A stretch of DNA of 64,000 bases from positions 186,001 to 250,000 of the forward strand of contig JARACJ010000001.1 in assembly GCA_028767165.1 (NCBI GenBank), read 5' to 3'. Positions 32,683-41,968 of this stretch are shown here, piece by piece; the stretch's first letter is position 1; the number at the start of each line of letters is the position of its first letter. The stretch comes from Proteobacteria bacterium DTSAM18. GTDB taxonomy: Bacteria > Myxococcota_A > UBA796 > GCA-2862545. The notes beneath the pieces were generated by a model. That model was not told where the DNA came from. It searched no databases and saw nothing but the letters and a program-made list of their open reading frames with translations. Made by a program: the position numbers and the translations under genes.

Positions 32683-35382
32683 ATGTCGAAGAAAGACCTA
32701 GTTGATCGCGTCACTCGAGGCTCTGGCGAATCCCGTTCTCGCCGCCAGGGCGAGGCTACGCCTGCGCGAAGCCGTGCCGATTCCGTCACCACCCGGGTCA
32801 ACAAGCGGGTGGTGCGCAGGCGTCGCACTTCCGAGGCTGGCCAGGACGACGACAAGCCCGCTGCTCGTCGTAGCGTCGCGGCTGGCAACGAGTCCGAGGC
32901 TGCCGCGCCGAAGCAGGCAGCCGAGCCGAAGCAGGCTGCTCCCGAGAAGAAGAAGGCTGCGGAGCCTGCCTCCGAGGCACCCAAGGCCGCACCTGCGAAG
33001 GAGGCCAAGGCCCCCGCCGCAGAGCCCGCCGAGAAGAAGAAGCCGGCGGCCCGCAAGAAGGCCAAGCCTGCCGAGCCTGCCCCGGCTCCCGCAGAGAAGC
33101 CCAAGGCTGCTGCGAAGCCCGCGGCCAAGACCAAGGCTGCTGCGAAGCCCGCCGAGGCGAAGCCCGCGGAGCCCAAGGCTCCTGAGGCCAAGCCCGAGCC
33201 GAAGGCCAAGAAGCCCGCCGAGGCCGAGGCCAAGCCGGCTGCCGCGGAAGAGAAGAAGCGGCCCTACCGTGGTCTCGGATCGGCCGTCGTCGTTCCTCCC
33301 CCGGGCTACGATCCCTCGAACCCCGAGGCCTACCGTGCGCGCCAGGCTACGCCGTCCCGTGGCCCCTCCACGCGCGGTCCGTCCGGTGGTCCTGGCGCAG
33401 GTGCCGCCGCTCCGGCGGGTGATGCCCGTCCCGAGCGTCGTGGTCGCCGTCGTGTCGCCTCCGGCGGCGCGGCCCCGGCTGCTGCGGCAGGTCGTCCTCC
33501 CGCAGGTCGCGGTCGGGGCCGTCGTCCCGCCGGTGGTGGTGGTCGCGGTGGATACGGTGGATACGGCCATCAGCGTCGCCGCCGGAAGAGCAGCGCGCCC
33601 AAGGCACCTTCGCCGCAGCCGAAGGCCCAGAAGCGCAAGATCCGGGTCGACTCCGTCGTGTCCGTCGGACAGCTGGCCCACGAGCTCAGCGTCAAGGCGG
33701 CCGTGGTCATCCGCAAGTTGATGGAGATGGGCCAGATGGTCACCATCAACGAGATGCTCGACTTCGACACGGCCGTGCTGGTCGCCGCAGAGTTCGACTA
33801 CGAGGTCGAGAACGTCGGCTTCAACGAGGACGAGTACCTGCAGTCGGTCGCAGGCGTGGACGAGGACGATCACCTCGAGCCCCGTCCGCCCGTGGTCACC
33901 ATCATGGGCCACGTCGACCACGGCAAGACCACCCTCCTCGACGCCATCCGCTCCGCGCGGGTCGCAGCTGGTGAGGCCGGTGGCATCACCCAGCACATCG
34001 GTGCCTACCAGGTCGAGCACAACGGTCAGACGATCACCTTCCTCGACACCCCCGGTCACGCCGCCTTCTCGGCCATGCGTGCACGTGGTGCCAGCGTCAC
34101 CGACATCGTGGTCCTCGTGGTCGCCGCCGACGACGGCGTGCAGCCCCAGACCATCGAGGCCATCTCCCATGCCCAGGCGGCGGGTGTCCCGATCATCGTG
34201 GCGGTCAACAAGATCGACAAGCCCGGTGTGAACCCCGATGTCATCAAGCAGCGCATGGGCGAGTTCGAGCTCATCCCCGAGGAGTGGGGCGGTGAGACCC
34301 TCTTCGCCAACGTCTCCGCCCTGAAGCAGCAGGGTATCGAGGATCTCCTCGAGCAGATCCTGCTGCAGGCAGAGATCCTCGACCTGCACGCCAACCCCGA
34401 GCGCCATGCCGAGGGTGTGGTCATCGAGGCGAAGGTCGAGCGCGGTCGCGGCCCCGTGGCCTCCGTGCTGGTCCAGCAGGGTACGCTCAAGCGTGGCGAC
34501 CACGTGGTGCTCGGCTCCGCCTTCGGCAAGGTCCGCGCCATGATGGACTTCAAGGGCAAGAAGCTCAAGCAGGCTGGACCTTCCACGCCTGTCGAGATCT
34601 TCGGCCTGTCGGAGCTTCCGGGCGTCGGTGACACCCTCTCCGTCGTCGCGAACGAGAAGAACGCTCGTACGCTCGCCGAGCACCGTGCCGACGAGGCCCG
34701 TCAGAAGCTGATGGCCCGTACCCGCCGGCGTACGCTGGAGGATCTCATCCGCGAGGGTGGCGCCGAGGAGCGCAAGGTCCACCACGTGGTCATCAAGGCC
34801 GACGTCCAGGGCTCCATGGAGGCACTCCGTGCCGCCATCCAGAACATCGAGGTCAACGGCACCGAGATTCGCGTGCTCCACGCAGGTGTGGGCAACATCT
34901 CCGAGTCCGATGTCAACCTCGTGGCGGCCAACGGCGGTTCGCTGTTCGGCTTCAACGTCAAGGTCGACCCCCGCGCTCGCAAGGCTGCGGACGAGGCCGG
35001 CGTCGAGCCCGAGCTCCACAAGGTCATCTACTCGATCCTCGACGTCGTCGAAGCACGCCTCAAGGGCATGCTCGAGCCGGTCTACGAGGAGGAGCACCAA
35101 GGCAGCGCCGAGGTTCGCGCCGTCTTCAAGATCTCCCGCATCGGCACGGTCGCCGGCTGTTACGTCCTCGACGGCAAGGTCGGTCGCCACCACGGTGCCC
35201 GCGTCTTCCGCGACGGCAAGGAGATCTGGAAGGGCGACGTCGACACCGTCAAGCGCTTCAAGGACGATGTCCGCGAGGTCTCTGCCGGGTACGAGTGTGG
35301 TATCTCCCTCGACGGCTTCGACGATCTGCGCGAAGGCGATGTCATCGAGACGTTCGCCATGGTGCAGGTGAGCGCCGAGTGA
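32683..35382 (+). CDS. infB: Translation initiation factor IF-2
   Basis: An 899-residue GTPase that places initiator tRNA on the 30S subunit. The first 310 residues are low-complexity, rich in Ala/Lys/Pro/Glu and then Gly/Arg. An IF2N domain (about 318-390, [32 protein letters not shown]) follows, then the G domain with GHVDHGKT at residue 409, DTPGHAAF and NKIDKPG, and domains II-IV. The ATG at 32683 has AAGGG upstream. The extended N-terminus is common in high-GC bacteria. ylxP overlaps its stop codon. Confidence 0.98.
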   Translation: MSKKDLVDRVTRGSGESRSRRQGEATPARSRADSVTTRVNKRVVRRRRTSEAGQDDDKPAARRSVAAGNESEAAAPKQAAEPKQAAPEKKKAAEPASEAPKAAPAKEAKAPAAEPAEKKKPAARKKAKPAEPAPAPAEKPKAAAKPAAKTKAAAKPAEAKPAEPKAPEAKPEPKAKKPAEAEAKPAAAEEKKRPYRGLGSAVVVPPPGYDPSNPEAYRARQATPSRGPSTRGPSGGPGAGAAAPAGDARPERRGRRRVASGGAAPAAAAGRPPAGRGRGRRPAGGGGRGGYGGYGHQRRRRKSSAPKAPSPQPKAQKRKIRVDSVVSVGQLAHELSVKAAVVIRKLMEMGQMVTINEMLDFDTAVLVAAEFDYEVENVGFNEDEYLQSVAGVDEDDHLEPRPPVVTIMGHVDHGKTTLLDAIRSARVAAGEAGGITQHIGAYQVEHNGQTITFLDTPGHAAFSAMRARGASVTDIVVLVVAADDGVQPQTIEAISHAQAAGVPIIVAVNKIDKPGVNPDVIKQRMGEFELIPEEWGGETLFANVSALKQQGIEDLLEQILLQAEILDLHANPERHAEGVVIEAKVERGRGPVASVLVQQGTLKRGDHVVLGSAFGKVRAMMDFKGKKLKQAGPSTPVEIFGLSELPGVGDTLSVVANEKNARTLAEHRADEARQKLMARTRRRTLEDLIREGGAEERKVHHVVIKADVQGSMEALRAAIQNIEVNGTEIRVLHAGVGNISESDVNLVAANGGSLFGFNVKVDPRARKAADEAGVEPELHKVIYSILDVVEARLKGMLEPVYEEEHQGSAEVRAVFKISRIGTVAGCYVLDGKVGRHHGARVFRDGKEIWKGDVDTVKRFKDDVREVSAGYECGISLDGFDDLREGDVIETFAMVQVSAE

Positions 35383-35729
35383 GCTCGTCCGGTCCACTGT
35401 GGGTCGTGGCCATGACGGCCACGATCGCGGTGCCCGGGGCACGGAGCCTGAAGGACCGCCGCAAGGTGGCAGTCAGTGTGCGGGATCGGCTTCGATCCCG
35501 CTTTTCCGTGTCTTGCCACGAGGTCCATGGCGACGGGCCCTACCACACGGTCAAGCTGCTCATCACCAGCGGGGCTGCGGACAAGTTCCAGCTCGAGCGG
35601 CTCTCTGATACGATTCGCTCCTATCTGGCTTCCATGGGAGCCCCGCTGCAGCAATTCGACGTCGAGACGTTCGCCCTGGGTGAAGAGCCCGGTTGGGGTG
35701 AGTGGTTAGAGAGCGAGGACGATGTCTGA
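35379..35729 (+). CDS. DUF503 (YlxP) family protein
   Basis: A 116-residue protein of the DUF503/YlxP family (ATIAVPGARSLKDRRKVAVSVRDRLRSRFSV), usually found after infB and before rbfA. The function is not established; the position suggests ribosome maturation. The start is GTG 35379 overlapping the infB stop (GTGA). The C-terminal acidic tail is short. rbfA, which usually follows, is absent: the next gene is a SPOR protein. Confidence 0.85.
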   Translation: MSSSGPLWVVAMTATIAVPGARSLKDRRKVAVSVRDRLRSRFSVSCHEVHGDGPYHTVKLLITSGAADKFQLERLSDTIRSYLASMGAPLQQFDVETFALGEEPGWGEWLESEDDV

Positions 35730-36396
35730 ACTTGAGCGCCGAAGGAATGCGCGTGACTCGTGGGTGTCCAAGCGACACCTGCAGATCTGGATGCTCGGAA
35801 GCCTTGCGATGGTCGGCGTGGCATTCTCTGTCGGCTACATGCTCGGGCAGCACCGCGTGCGTACGGCCCAGCTTCCCACCGGTCACTGGCAACAGTCCGT
35901 GGAGCCCGGCGAGTCACTGCTCGAGATGCTCGCCAAGGTCGAGCGTGTGTCCAGCGTGAGTGCGTTGGGGGCGGTCAGCTATCCCAGGTTGCTCTCGGAT
36001 GGAGAGGCAGCCGTCGGCCCTGCGGAGGGTAGCTGGGCGTTTCAGCCGTCGCTGGAGGACTCCCTTCAACCCCATCCGGGGTTCCGGGAGCCGGAGGCCA
36101 TGGCGGCACCGGACTGGGGCTTTGGTGTGGTAGCGGGGGAGGTCGGCGCGCGAGACAAGGCGCTCGCGCTGGCATCCCGACTCACAGCACTGGGACTGCC
36201 GATCTCGCTGAGTCTGGAGCGTCGGGACGGCGAGCCGTCGTGGGGCGTGAGGGTAGGGCCCTTCGACACCCAGGAGCTCGCCTTCGAGGCGCGCAAGAGC
36301 CTGACCCCCCTGTTCATGGAGTCCGACATCACGGATGTGGATGTCGTCGACTTTTCCGCAGACGGGAAGTCCATCACGGCCAGCAACGATCCCTAG
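35722..36396 (+). CDS. Membrane-anchored SPOR-domain protein
   Basis: A 224-residue protein with a basic cytoplasmic tail, one membrane segment (about residues 24-40, MLGSLAMVGVAFSVGYML), a variable linker and a C-terminal SPOR-like domain (about 134-205, GVVAGEVGARDKALALASRLTALG followed by WGVRVGPF). SPOR domains bind denuded glycan at division sites. The gene overlaps ylxP by eight bases, so it rides in the infB operon. Its target in division is an inference. Confidence 0.75.
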   Translation: MSELERRRNARDSWVSKRHLQIWMLGSLAMVGVAFSVGYMLGQHRVRTAQLPTGHWQQSVEPGESLLEMLAKVERVSSVSALGAVSYPRLLSDGEAAVGPAEGSWAFQPSLEDSLQPHPGFREPEAMAAPDWGFGVVAGEVGARDKALALASRLTALGLPISLSLERRDGEPSWGVRVGPFDTQELAFEARKSLTPLFMESDITDVDVVDFSADGKSITASNDP

Positions 36397-36444
36397 ACCG
36401 GGTTCGACTCGGGGCTGGTACTAGGGGCCGCCTGGGAGGTGGCC

Positions 36445-37437
36445 ATGCTGGTCGATGGATTCTGGGCGGGTGCGTTTCGTGAGGGCAAGGTTCAGGAGCT
36501 GGCGCTCCTGGTGGAGCGGCTGGGCGGGCCCGATGCAGCCACGGGGGCGTCTCGGGCCGATCTGGTCGCCGCGGGTCTTCGGCCCGAGGTCGCCACCCGG
36601 TGGATGGATGCGGAGCCGGTGCGCAGCGAGGGCACGATCCTTCACTGGGCCTCCGAAGGCTATCCCGAACGTCTGATGCTCAGTGGCTCCGCGCCGCCGC
36701 TTCTCTTCGCCAGGGGGGAGCTCTCCTTGCTGGCGGGCTCGGTGTGCGGTGTGGTCGGAACCCGCACGTGCACCCGCTACGGTCGTGCTGTGGCCTCGGA
36801 TCTCGCCTGTCAGGTCGCGCGCACGGGTGTTCCGGTGGCCAGTGGCCTGGCGCGGGGGATCGATGGCGAGGCGCATCGGGGGAGCCTGCAGTCCGGTGTC
36901 ACCATCGCGATGCTCGGCCACGGTCTTGGCCATGTGTCACCGTCTTCCCACCGTGGTCTGCGTGACGACATCCTGCGAAAGGGTGGCCTGTTGCTCACGG
37001 GTTTCGCAGACGACGCCCCGCCGCGACGCCACACGTTCCTGCGGCGGAACGTCTGGCTGGCCGGTGTGTGCACGCACCTGGTGGTGGTCGAGGCCCCACG
37101 TCGTTCCGGCGCCATGCACACGGCCCGGTGGGCGGCCCGGTTTGGCCGAAATGTCGCCGTGGTGCCTGCGCAGATCGGGGCCCCAGCGTCGGAAGGCTGC
37201 TTGCACCTGCTGCACGAAGGAGCGGATGTCGTGTGGTCCGTGCCCGAGTGGGTACAGGCCACGTTCGCAGCCGAGCTGGACGCCTCGGCGGTGCCCGCCT
37301 GGGTCGTAGCGTGGCGCAGTGGCCTTGCGATGCACGAGGTGGCGCGGGTTGCGGGCTGCTCGGTGCAGGAGCTGATGCAGATGATGGTACGGTGGGAACT
37401 CGAGGGTGGTTTGGCTGTGCAGGCCTCCAGGAGTTAG
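36445..37437 (+). CDS. dprA: DNA-processing protein DprA-like
   Basis: A 330-residue Rossmann-fold protein of the DprA/Smf family, which loads RecA onto incoming single-stranded DNA in natural transformation. Seen are an N-terminal helical region, the GVVGTRTCTRYG strand-loop, VASGLARGIDGEAHRG (DprA signature) and the C-terminal SEGCLHLLHEGADVVWS. The usual PG-N-x-x-S motif is altered to PAQIGAPASEG. GGGAGG lies five bases before the ATG at 36445; a GTG at 36439 is the alternative. comM is also in this window. Confidence 0.9.
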   Translation: MLVDGFWAGAFREGKVQELALLVERLGGPDAATGASRADLVAAGLRPEVATRWMDAEPVRSEGTILHWASEGYPERLMLSGSAPPLLFARGELSLLAGSVCGVVGTRTCTRYGRAVASDLACQVARTGVPVASGLARGIDGEAHRGSLQSGVTIAMLGHGLGHVSPSSHRGLRDDILRKGGLLLTGFADDAPPRRHTFLRRNVWLAGVCTHLVVVEAPRRSGAMHTARWAARFGRNVAVVPAQIGAPASEGCLHLLHEGADVVWSVPEWVQATFAAELDASAVPAWVVAWRSGLAMHEVARVAGCSVQELMQMMVRWELEGGLAVQASRS

Positions 37438-37459
37438 AGCAGGTCCATCGGAGGACACC

Positions 37460-37717
37460 GTGCAACCCCAGATCATTCGCCTCACCGGGCAGGCCCACAA
37501 GTTCCTGAACATGTTGATGGACTTCGGGCACCTCGACGACGGAGGCTACCAGCGGGTTCTTGCCATCGTGGGGAGCCAGTTCGACAACGTGACGGAGGTC
37601 ACCTGCGACATCGCGCTCGCTCGAAGGGCCGCCGCGGTCGTGGTCAGCCAGGCCGCCGAAGACGACGCCTTCGGTCAGGGGCTCCTCCGCGAAGACTGGC
37701 CGCTGCTGTTCTCGTGA
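37460..37717 (+). CDS. Short Smg/DUF494-like protein
   Basis: An 85-residue protein starting at GTG 37460 with GGAGG five bases upstream. The pattern IIRLTGQAHKFLNMLMDFGHLD and the conserved ending REDWPLLF resemble the C-terminal half of Smg (DUF494), whose gene neighbours dprA in gammaproteobacteria. The N-terminal half of Smg is absent, so this is either a reduced version or a distinct small family. It overlaps xerC by four bases (GTGA). Confidence 0.5.
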   Translation: MQPQIIRLTGQAHKFLNMLMDFGHLDDGGYQRVLAIVGSQFDNVTEVTCDIALARRAAAVVVSQAAEDDAFGQGLLREDWPLLFS

Positions 37718-38628
37718 ACGCCCTGCAGCTCCTGCAGCGTTATGGCGACTGGCTCGCACTCCATCGCGGCCTGTCGGACCACACGGTCCGGGCGTACCTG
37801 CACACGCTGCGGCGGCTACACGACCAGCTGGTGAGTGAAGGGGCGGGGCTCCGCCGTGCCTCCACCTCCCAGGTGCGACACTTCCTCTTCCTCGCCGGAA
37901 GAGGACGATCGGCGTCCACGCGCGCCCGTCATGTGGCGGCCCTGCGCAGCTTCTATGACTGGGCGGTGGAACAGCAGGTGGTGGAGCGCTCACCGGTGGA
38001 TCATCTGCGCTCGCCACAGGTGCCGAGCACGCTGCCTACGGTCGTGTCGGTGCGGCAGACGGAAGAGCTGATGGTCGGCGCCGGCCTGAGCACGCGCGAT
38101 GCGGCGATGCTGGAGCTCCTCTATGGTGCGGCCTTGCGCGTGTCCGAGCTCGCGGCCCTGGATGTGGACGATGTGGACCTACGGGAGGCGCTCGTGCACG
38201 TACGCGACGGCAAGGGCGGCAGACCGAGGGTCGTCCCCATGGGTGCGCAGGCGTGTCGCGCCGTGCAGGAGTGGCTGGAACAGCGTCCCGTGGCCGACGA
38301 CAAGGCCATGTGGCTGAACCGTCACGGGGTGCGTCTGTCGGTGCGGAGCATCCGGCGCGTCGTCAAGGAGGCAGGGCGTCGCACCGGCGTGCCTGGCATG
38401 CACCCTCACGCGCTCCGGCATGCCTGTGCGACGCACATGTTGGGAGCCGGTGCGGATCTCCGTGCCATCCAGGAGCAGCTCGGGCATCGCACCTTGTCCA
38501 CCACGCAGCGGTATACGAGGGTGAGTGTGGATCATCTGCGGGCCGTGCACGACAAGGCCCATCCCCATTCGTCTCGGGGGCCAAAAAATCCCGTGGGTGC
38601 CTTTGACGCCGACGATGGCTCCGATTAA
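37714..38628 (+). CDS. xerC: Tyrosine recombinase XerC-like
   Basis: A 304-residue tyrosine recombinase for chromosome dimer resolution. The N-terminal core-binding domain (1-100) precedes the catalytic domain with all active residues: R142, K167, H232-x-x-R235, H258 and nucleophile Y267. The length is typical of XerC/XerD; dprA and smg next to it favour XerC. The GTG start at 37714 overlaps the smg-like stop. The C-terminal 20 residues include the tRNA promoter in the DNA. Confidence 0.9.
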   Translation: MNALQLLQRYGDWLALHRGLSDHTVRAYLHTLRRLHDQLVSEGAGLRRASTSQVRHFLFLAGRGRSASTRARHVAALRSFYDWAVEQQVVERSPVDHLRSPQVPSTLPTVVSVRQTEELMVGAGLSTRDAAMLELLYGAALRVSELAALDVDDVDLREALVHVRDGKGGRPRVVPMGAQACRAVQEWLEQRPVADDKAMWLNRHGVRLSVRSIRRVVKEAGRRTGVPGMHPHALRHACATHMLGAGADLRAIQEQLGHRTLSTTQRYTRVSVDHLRAVHDKAHPHSSRGPKNPVGAFDADDGSD

Positions 38629-38631
38629 AAG
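38603..38631 (+). promoter_or_regulatory. Promoter of the tRNA-Lys/Glu unit
   Basis: TTGACG at 38603-38608, a 17-base spacer and TAAAAG at 38626-38631, the latter containing the xerC stop codon. A GC-rich stretch (GCTGCCG) follows the -10, as in stringently controlled stable-RNA promoters. Transcription would start about six bases before the mature tRNA-Lys. Confidence 0.6.
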
Positions 38632-38644
38632 GCTGCCGTCTCGC

Positions 38645-38717
38645 GGGCCGCTAGCTCAGCTGGTAGAGCACCGGACTTTTAATCCGAGGGTCATAGGTTC
38701 GAGTCCTATGCGGCCCA
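38645..38717 (+). tRNA. tRNA-Lys (anticodon TTT)
   Basis: A 73-base tRNA: acceptor pair GGGCCGC/GCGGCCC, D-arm AGCTCAGCTGGTAGAGCA, anticodon loop CTTTTAA and T-arm GGTTCGAGTCC. The 3' CCA is not encoded. Thirteen bases before tRNA-Glu. Confidence 0.97.
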
Positions 38718-38729
38718 CACCCCACTCGC

Positions 38730-38804
38730 GATCCCATCGTCTAGTCAGGTCCAGGACACCGGGTTTTCATCCCGGCAACACGGGTTCGAATCCCGTTGGG
38801 ATCA
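38730..38804 (+). tRNA. tRNA-Glu (anticodon TTC)
   Basis: A 75-base tRNA: acceptor GATCCCA/TGGGATC, D-arm typical of tRNA-Glu (TCGTCTAGTCAGG), anticodon stem CCGGG/CCCGG with loop TTTTCAT and T-arm GGGTTCGAATCCC. No encoded CCA. A strong terminator follows six bases later. Confidence 0.97.
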
Positions 38805-38810
38805 CTCGAA

Positions 38811-38843
38811 GCCCCCCGTCGACACAGTCGACGGGGGGCTTTT
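38811..38843 (+). terminator. Intrinsic terminator after the tRNAs
   Basis: A perfect 13-bp stem GCCCCCCGTCGAC/GTCGACGGGGGGC with a three-base loop and TTTT. It also lies just beyond the end of the convergent minus-strand lipoprotein gene and may serve both. Confidence 0.9.
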
Positions 38844-38893
38844 CGTTGGTTGCCGCAGGTCCACGATGGTGAACCTGGTCGAGGACCTGTCGA

Positions 38894-40609
38894 TCAAAGG
38901 TCGATCTTGTACACGGCGCCGGATCCCGCTCCGCCGACGTACGCGGCACCGTCATGGATCACGATGTCGGACCTGGCCCAGTTCCTGCTGTCGGTCATGT
39001 CCAGCGTTCCGGTGGACAGCGTCATGCCCTCCGCGACGGTCTCCGTCTCGCCGGTCGACAGGGTGATGGCGAGCAAGCGGCCCTTGCCCGCCTCGACGAC
39101 GTAGAGCCGGCCGTCGGCCACGGCCAGACCCTGCGGCGAGCTGAGCCCTTGCTTGATCACTTTGGGTGGGATCGCCTCATTCGAATTCATCACCTGCACG
39201 ACCCGCCCACCGGTGTCTTCGCTCACGTAGAGGGCGCCATCTGCGTGGGCGAGTCCGAAGGGTTGCTCGAGTCCGTCGGCGATCGTCGTCGCGTCATCTG
39301 GCGCGTCGGGTGAGAAGCGCTTGACCGCCCCACCGCGCTCGGTGAACACGATGTCGTCCTCCAGCGCGATGGCGTTGGTGGGTTGGGCGAACTGGTCGAA
39401 GTTTGCGACCATCGAGTCTGTCTTCGGATCCCAGAGCTTCACGAAATTCTCGGTCCAGCTGCTCGTGACGAGTTGATCGCCATAGGGGTGGACCGTGAGC
39501 ATCCAGCCGACGTCGGTCGCCATGGTGATGCCCCGGACCGCGCTGATGGGCTCCGCGGTGTCGGGGTTGAACTTGCGGATCGCGAATGCGTCGACCACCA
39601 CCAACGTGCTGTCACCGTCCTCCTCGATGACCGTGACGCCGCCGGGCAGGCCGAGACCACCGGGGATGACGACGCGATAGGTGTCCTTTCCGGTGATCTC
39701 GTGCAGGTAGCCGTCGCCAGCGCTCGTGTTGAACAGCCGGTCATCGGGGGAGAAGAAGAAGTTGTCCGTGGCGGGGTACGGGGTCGTTGCGACCAGCTCG
39801 AAGGATCCGTCGTCGCGGTTCACCTTGTAGATGACCCCGAGCGACTCATCCATCACGTGCAGTTCTCCCTTGCTGTTGAACTTCGCGGCGGAGAGGATGG
39901 CACCCTCCTTCTTGCCTACCATCACGGTGGCACCATTCTCGGTGTCGATCTGGATGGCCTCTCCGGTGGCCCAGGACGAGCCATACAGCTTCCCGTCGGG
40001 TCCGAATGCCATGCCGTTGGACATGCGCTCGCCCTCGTCCGTCACCACCCGGGGTGGGCGGTCGTCGTCCGGATAGATCTCGTACAAGTGGGAGTCCATG
40101 AACTGACCACTGATGAAGATCCGTCCTTCCTTCGAGATCGCGATGCCGTCGTTGCCCATCTTGAGGGTGTCTGCGACGGTGACGTTGCCGTCGGTGTCCA
40201 TCACCCCGACTTCTCCCGTCGCGATCCAGTTGAAGAACAGGCGACCGTCAGGATGGAAAGCGAGGTCGTCGGTGCCCTTGGCCCCTTCGATCTGCTCCAT
40301 CTCTCCGGTCTCGGGGTCGACGATGAACGCGCCGTCATGCCACACACTGCCGAGGTAGATCCGTCCGTCAGGACCCCACACGGCACCGTTCGTGCCCCGT
40401 AGCGGACTTGCCTCGATGAAGACGTGTGCGCCGCTGTCACCGTCGGTGGCACCTCGATCGGATTTGGCGGCACCGACTCCGGCCTCGGGACGTGTCGCTT
40501 CGGGGGGCGGGTCGCTCTTTGGGCTGCCACAGGAGGTCAGCATGAAGAGTGACGCCGTGGCCAGCAGGGTCGGCCAGCGGTTCACGGTGACCTGTTTCGT
40601 TTCGCCCAT
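38894..40609 (-). CDS. Beta-propeller lipoprotein (SMP-30/NHL-like)
   Basis: A 571-residue lipoprotein with lipobox LFMLTSC near residue 27 and a Pro/Asp-rich linker, then repeated units of about 40-45 residues (GPDGRIYLGS, HPDGRLFFN, ISKEGRIFISG, GPDGKLYGSS, SPDDRLFNTS), a six- or more-bladed propeller of the SMP-30/NHL type. Such proteins are lactonases or binding scaffolds; catalytic metal ligands were not identified with confidence. The ATG at 40609 has no good Shine-Dalgarno; a GTG eight codons in would place the signal peptide at the very N-terminus. It stands alone on the minus strand. Confidence 0.75.
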   Translation of the reverse strand: MGETKQVTVNRWPTLLATASLFMLTSCGSPKSDPPPEATRPEAGVGAAKSDRGATDGDSGAHVFIEASPLRGTNGAVWGPDGRIYLGSVWHDGAFIVDPETGEMEQIEGAKGTDDLAFHPDGRLFFNWIATGEVGVMDTDGNVTVADTLKMGNDGIAISKEGRIFISGQFMDSHLYEIYPDDDRPPRVVTDEGERMSNGMAFGPDGKLYGSSWATGEAIQIDTENGATVMVGKKEGAILSAAKFNSKGELHVMDESLGVIYKVNRDDGSFELVATTPYPATDNFFFSPDDRLFNTSAGDGYLHEITGKDTYRVVIPGGLGLPGGVTVIEEDGDSTLVVVDAFAIRKFNPDTAEPISAVRGITMATDVGWMLTVHPYGDQLVTSSWTENFVKLWDPKTDSMVANFDQFAQPTNAIALEDDIVFTERGGAVKRFSPDAPDDATTIADGLEQPFGLAHADGALYVSEDTGGRVVQVMNSNEAIPPKVIKQGLSSPQGLAVADGRLYVVEAGKGRLLAITLSTGETETVAEGMTLSTGTLDMTDSRNWARSDIVIHDGAAYVGGAGSGAVYKIDL

Positions 40610-40882
40610 GTTCGGTACCCTGTGTTTGTTGGTTGTTCCATGGCGTCAGGGGTGGCCGGCCGCCTTTGGGTTTCGGTGGTGGCTGGCCCCGGTTGAGGTG
40701 GTCAGCGGTTGCGCGCGGATGGGCCCGCCGTCTGTCCTTGACCGTGGCGCGCACTGAGGCAGCTCATCAGGCACGGAGCCGACAGTCGGCAGCGCAGCGA
40801 CAGGGGGCAGGGCGTGTACGCATCAGGCGGGGTGTGCAGGTGCCCGTTGATGTGAAGAAACGTTTGCGCCTCAGCTCGTCGC
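40610..40882. other. Intergenic region between divergent lipoprotein gene and mvaB
   Basis: No gene or long hairpin is recognised. The stretch is of average composition; the promoter of mvaB lies at its right end. No convincing promoter for the minus-strand lipoprotein was found. Confidence 0.5.
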
Positions 40883-40910
40883 TTGTCAGTCGTCCGGTGA
40901 CGTGTATGAT
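40883..40910 (+). promoter_or_regulatory. Promoter of mvaB
   Basis: TTGTCA at 40883-40888, a 16-base spacer and TATGAT at 40905-40910, each one base from consensus. Transcription would begin near 40917, leaving about 130 bases of leader to the GTG at 41049. Confidence 0.65.
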
Positions 40911-41048
40911 TCAAGGGTGTGGAATCTGCGGCAACGGTCGTCTGCGCAGCTTGTGCGAATCCCCAAGAGCTTGGCATTACCGGTAGCCGAATCGAGCCGA
41001 TGGGATCCCGTGAGCACTCGGCCGTACGTGGGACGCGGGAGGTACGAC

Positions 41049-41966
41049 GTGGGTACGAATGTGGAACTGTTCGAGGTCTCCCTCCGAGACGGCCTCCAGA
41101 ACGAGAAGAAGGTGATCTCGACGGACGACAAGCTTCGTCACCTTGAAGCCCTTCTCGAGGCCGGTCTCAAGGACATCGAAGTCACCTCTTTCGTGCGACC
41201 CAGTCGCATTCCGCAGCTGGCCGATGCGGCGGAGCTGTGCGCCAGGCTTCCCAAGCGTGACGACGTCCGCTTCTGGGGTCTCGTCCCCAACCGCAAGGGG
41301 ATGGAGCGCGCTCTCGATGCGGGTCTCGATCACCTGTGCACGGTCGTGTCCGCGTCCGACACCCACAACCGCAAGAACCTCAACCGTACCTCTCGCGAGA
41401 CCCTTGCGGCCAATCGCGAGATCTTCCAGACAGTGCGCGCAGAGGGCGGCCAGGCACGAGCCTACCTGTCCACGGCCTTCGGTTGTCCCTACGAGGGAGA
41501 CGTCCCGCCAGAGCGTGTCGGTGAGCTGGCCGGTGAGCTGTACCAGGCAGGAGCCCACTTCGTCGCCCTGGGCGACACCATCGGATCCGGCTCCCCGGAG
41601 CTGATGCAGCGGGTGCTGTCCGAGGTCTATGCCGCAGGTGTGCCCGCCGAAGCCCTGGCCGTCCATGTCCACGATACGCAGGGAACGGCCTTGCTGAACG
41701 TGTACACGGCGTACCAACTGGATGTCCGACGTTTCGACGGCTCCGTGGCCGGGGTCGGCGGCTGCCCCTACGCGCCAGGAGCCGCGGGCAATCTGGCTTC
41801 CGAACGTATCGTGCATCTCTTCGAACAGATGGGTGTGGAAACTGGTGTAGACTTGCGGGGCCTTGCCAACGCGGGAAGCCAGCTGGCCACGCTGCTCGGC
41901 AAGACCTCGGGCGGGCCTTCTGCCCTCATTGCCCAGTTGAAGGGTCTGCACGTTCGGAGCGCATAG
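41049..41966 (+). CDS. mvaB: Hydroxymethylglutaryl-CoA lyase
   Basis: A 305-residue TIM-barrel aldolase-type lyase that splits HMG-CoA to acetyl-CoA and acetoacetate in leucine and ketone-body breakdown. Seen are the metal-site start EVSLRDGLQNE, the barrel strand HVHDTQGTALLN with metal-binding histidines and the active-site loop VGGCPYAPGAAGN with the catalytic cysteine. GTG at 41049 is chosen because GGGAGG lies six bases upstream and family similarity begins there; the frame extends 49 codons further up across the promoter. Other leucine-degradation genes are not next to it. Confidence 0.92.
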   Translation: MGTNVELFEVSLRDGLQNEKKVISTDDKLRHLEALLEAGLKDIEVTSFVRPSRIPQLADAAELCARLPKRDDVRFWGLVPNRKGMERALDAGLDHLCTVVSASDTHNRKNLNRTSRETLAANREIFQTVRAEGGQARAYLSTAFGCPYEGDVPPERVGELAGELYQAGAHFVALGDTIGSGSPELMQRVLSEVYAAGVPAEALAVHVHDTQGTALLNVYTAYQLDVRRFDGSVAGVGGCPYAPGAAGNLASERIVHLFEQMGVETGVDLRGLANAGSQLATLLGKTSGGPSALIAQLKGLHVRSA

Positions 41967-41968
41967 TC

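Noticed and set aside
40902-41048. Longer HMG-CoA lyase start at ATG 40902
   Set aside because: That ATG overlaps the -10 hexamer, has no ribosome binding site, and the first 49 codons have no family similarity; GTG 41049 has GGGAGG.
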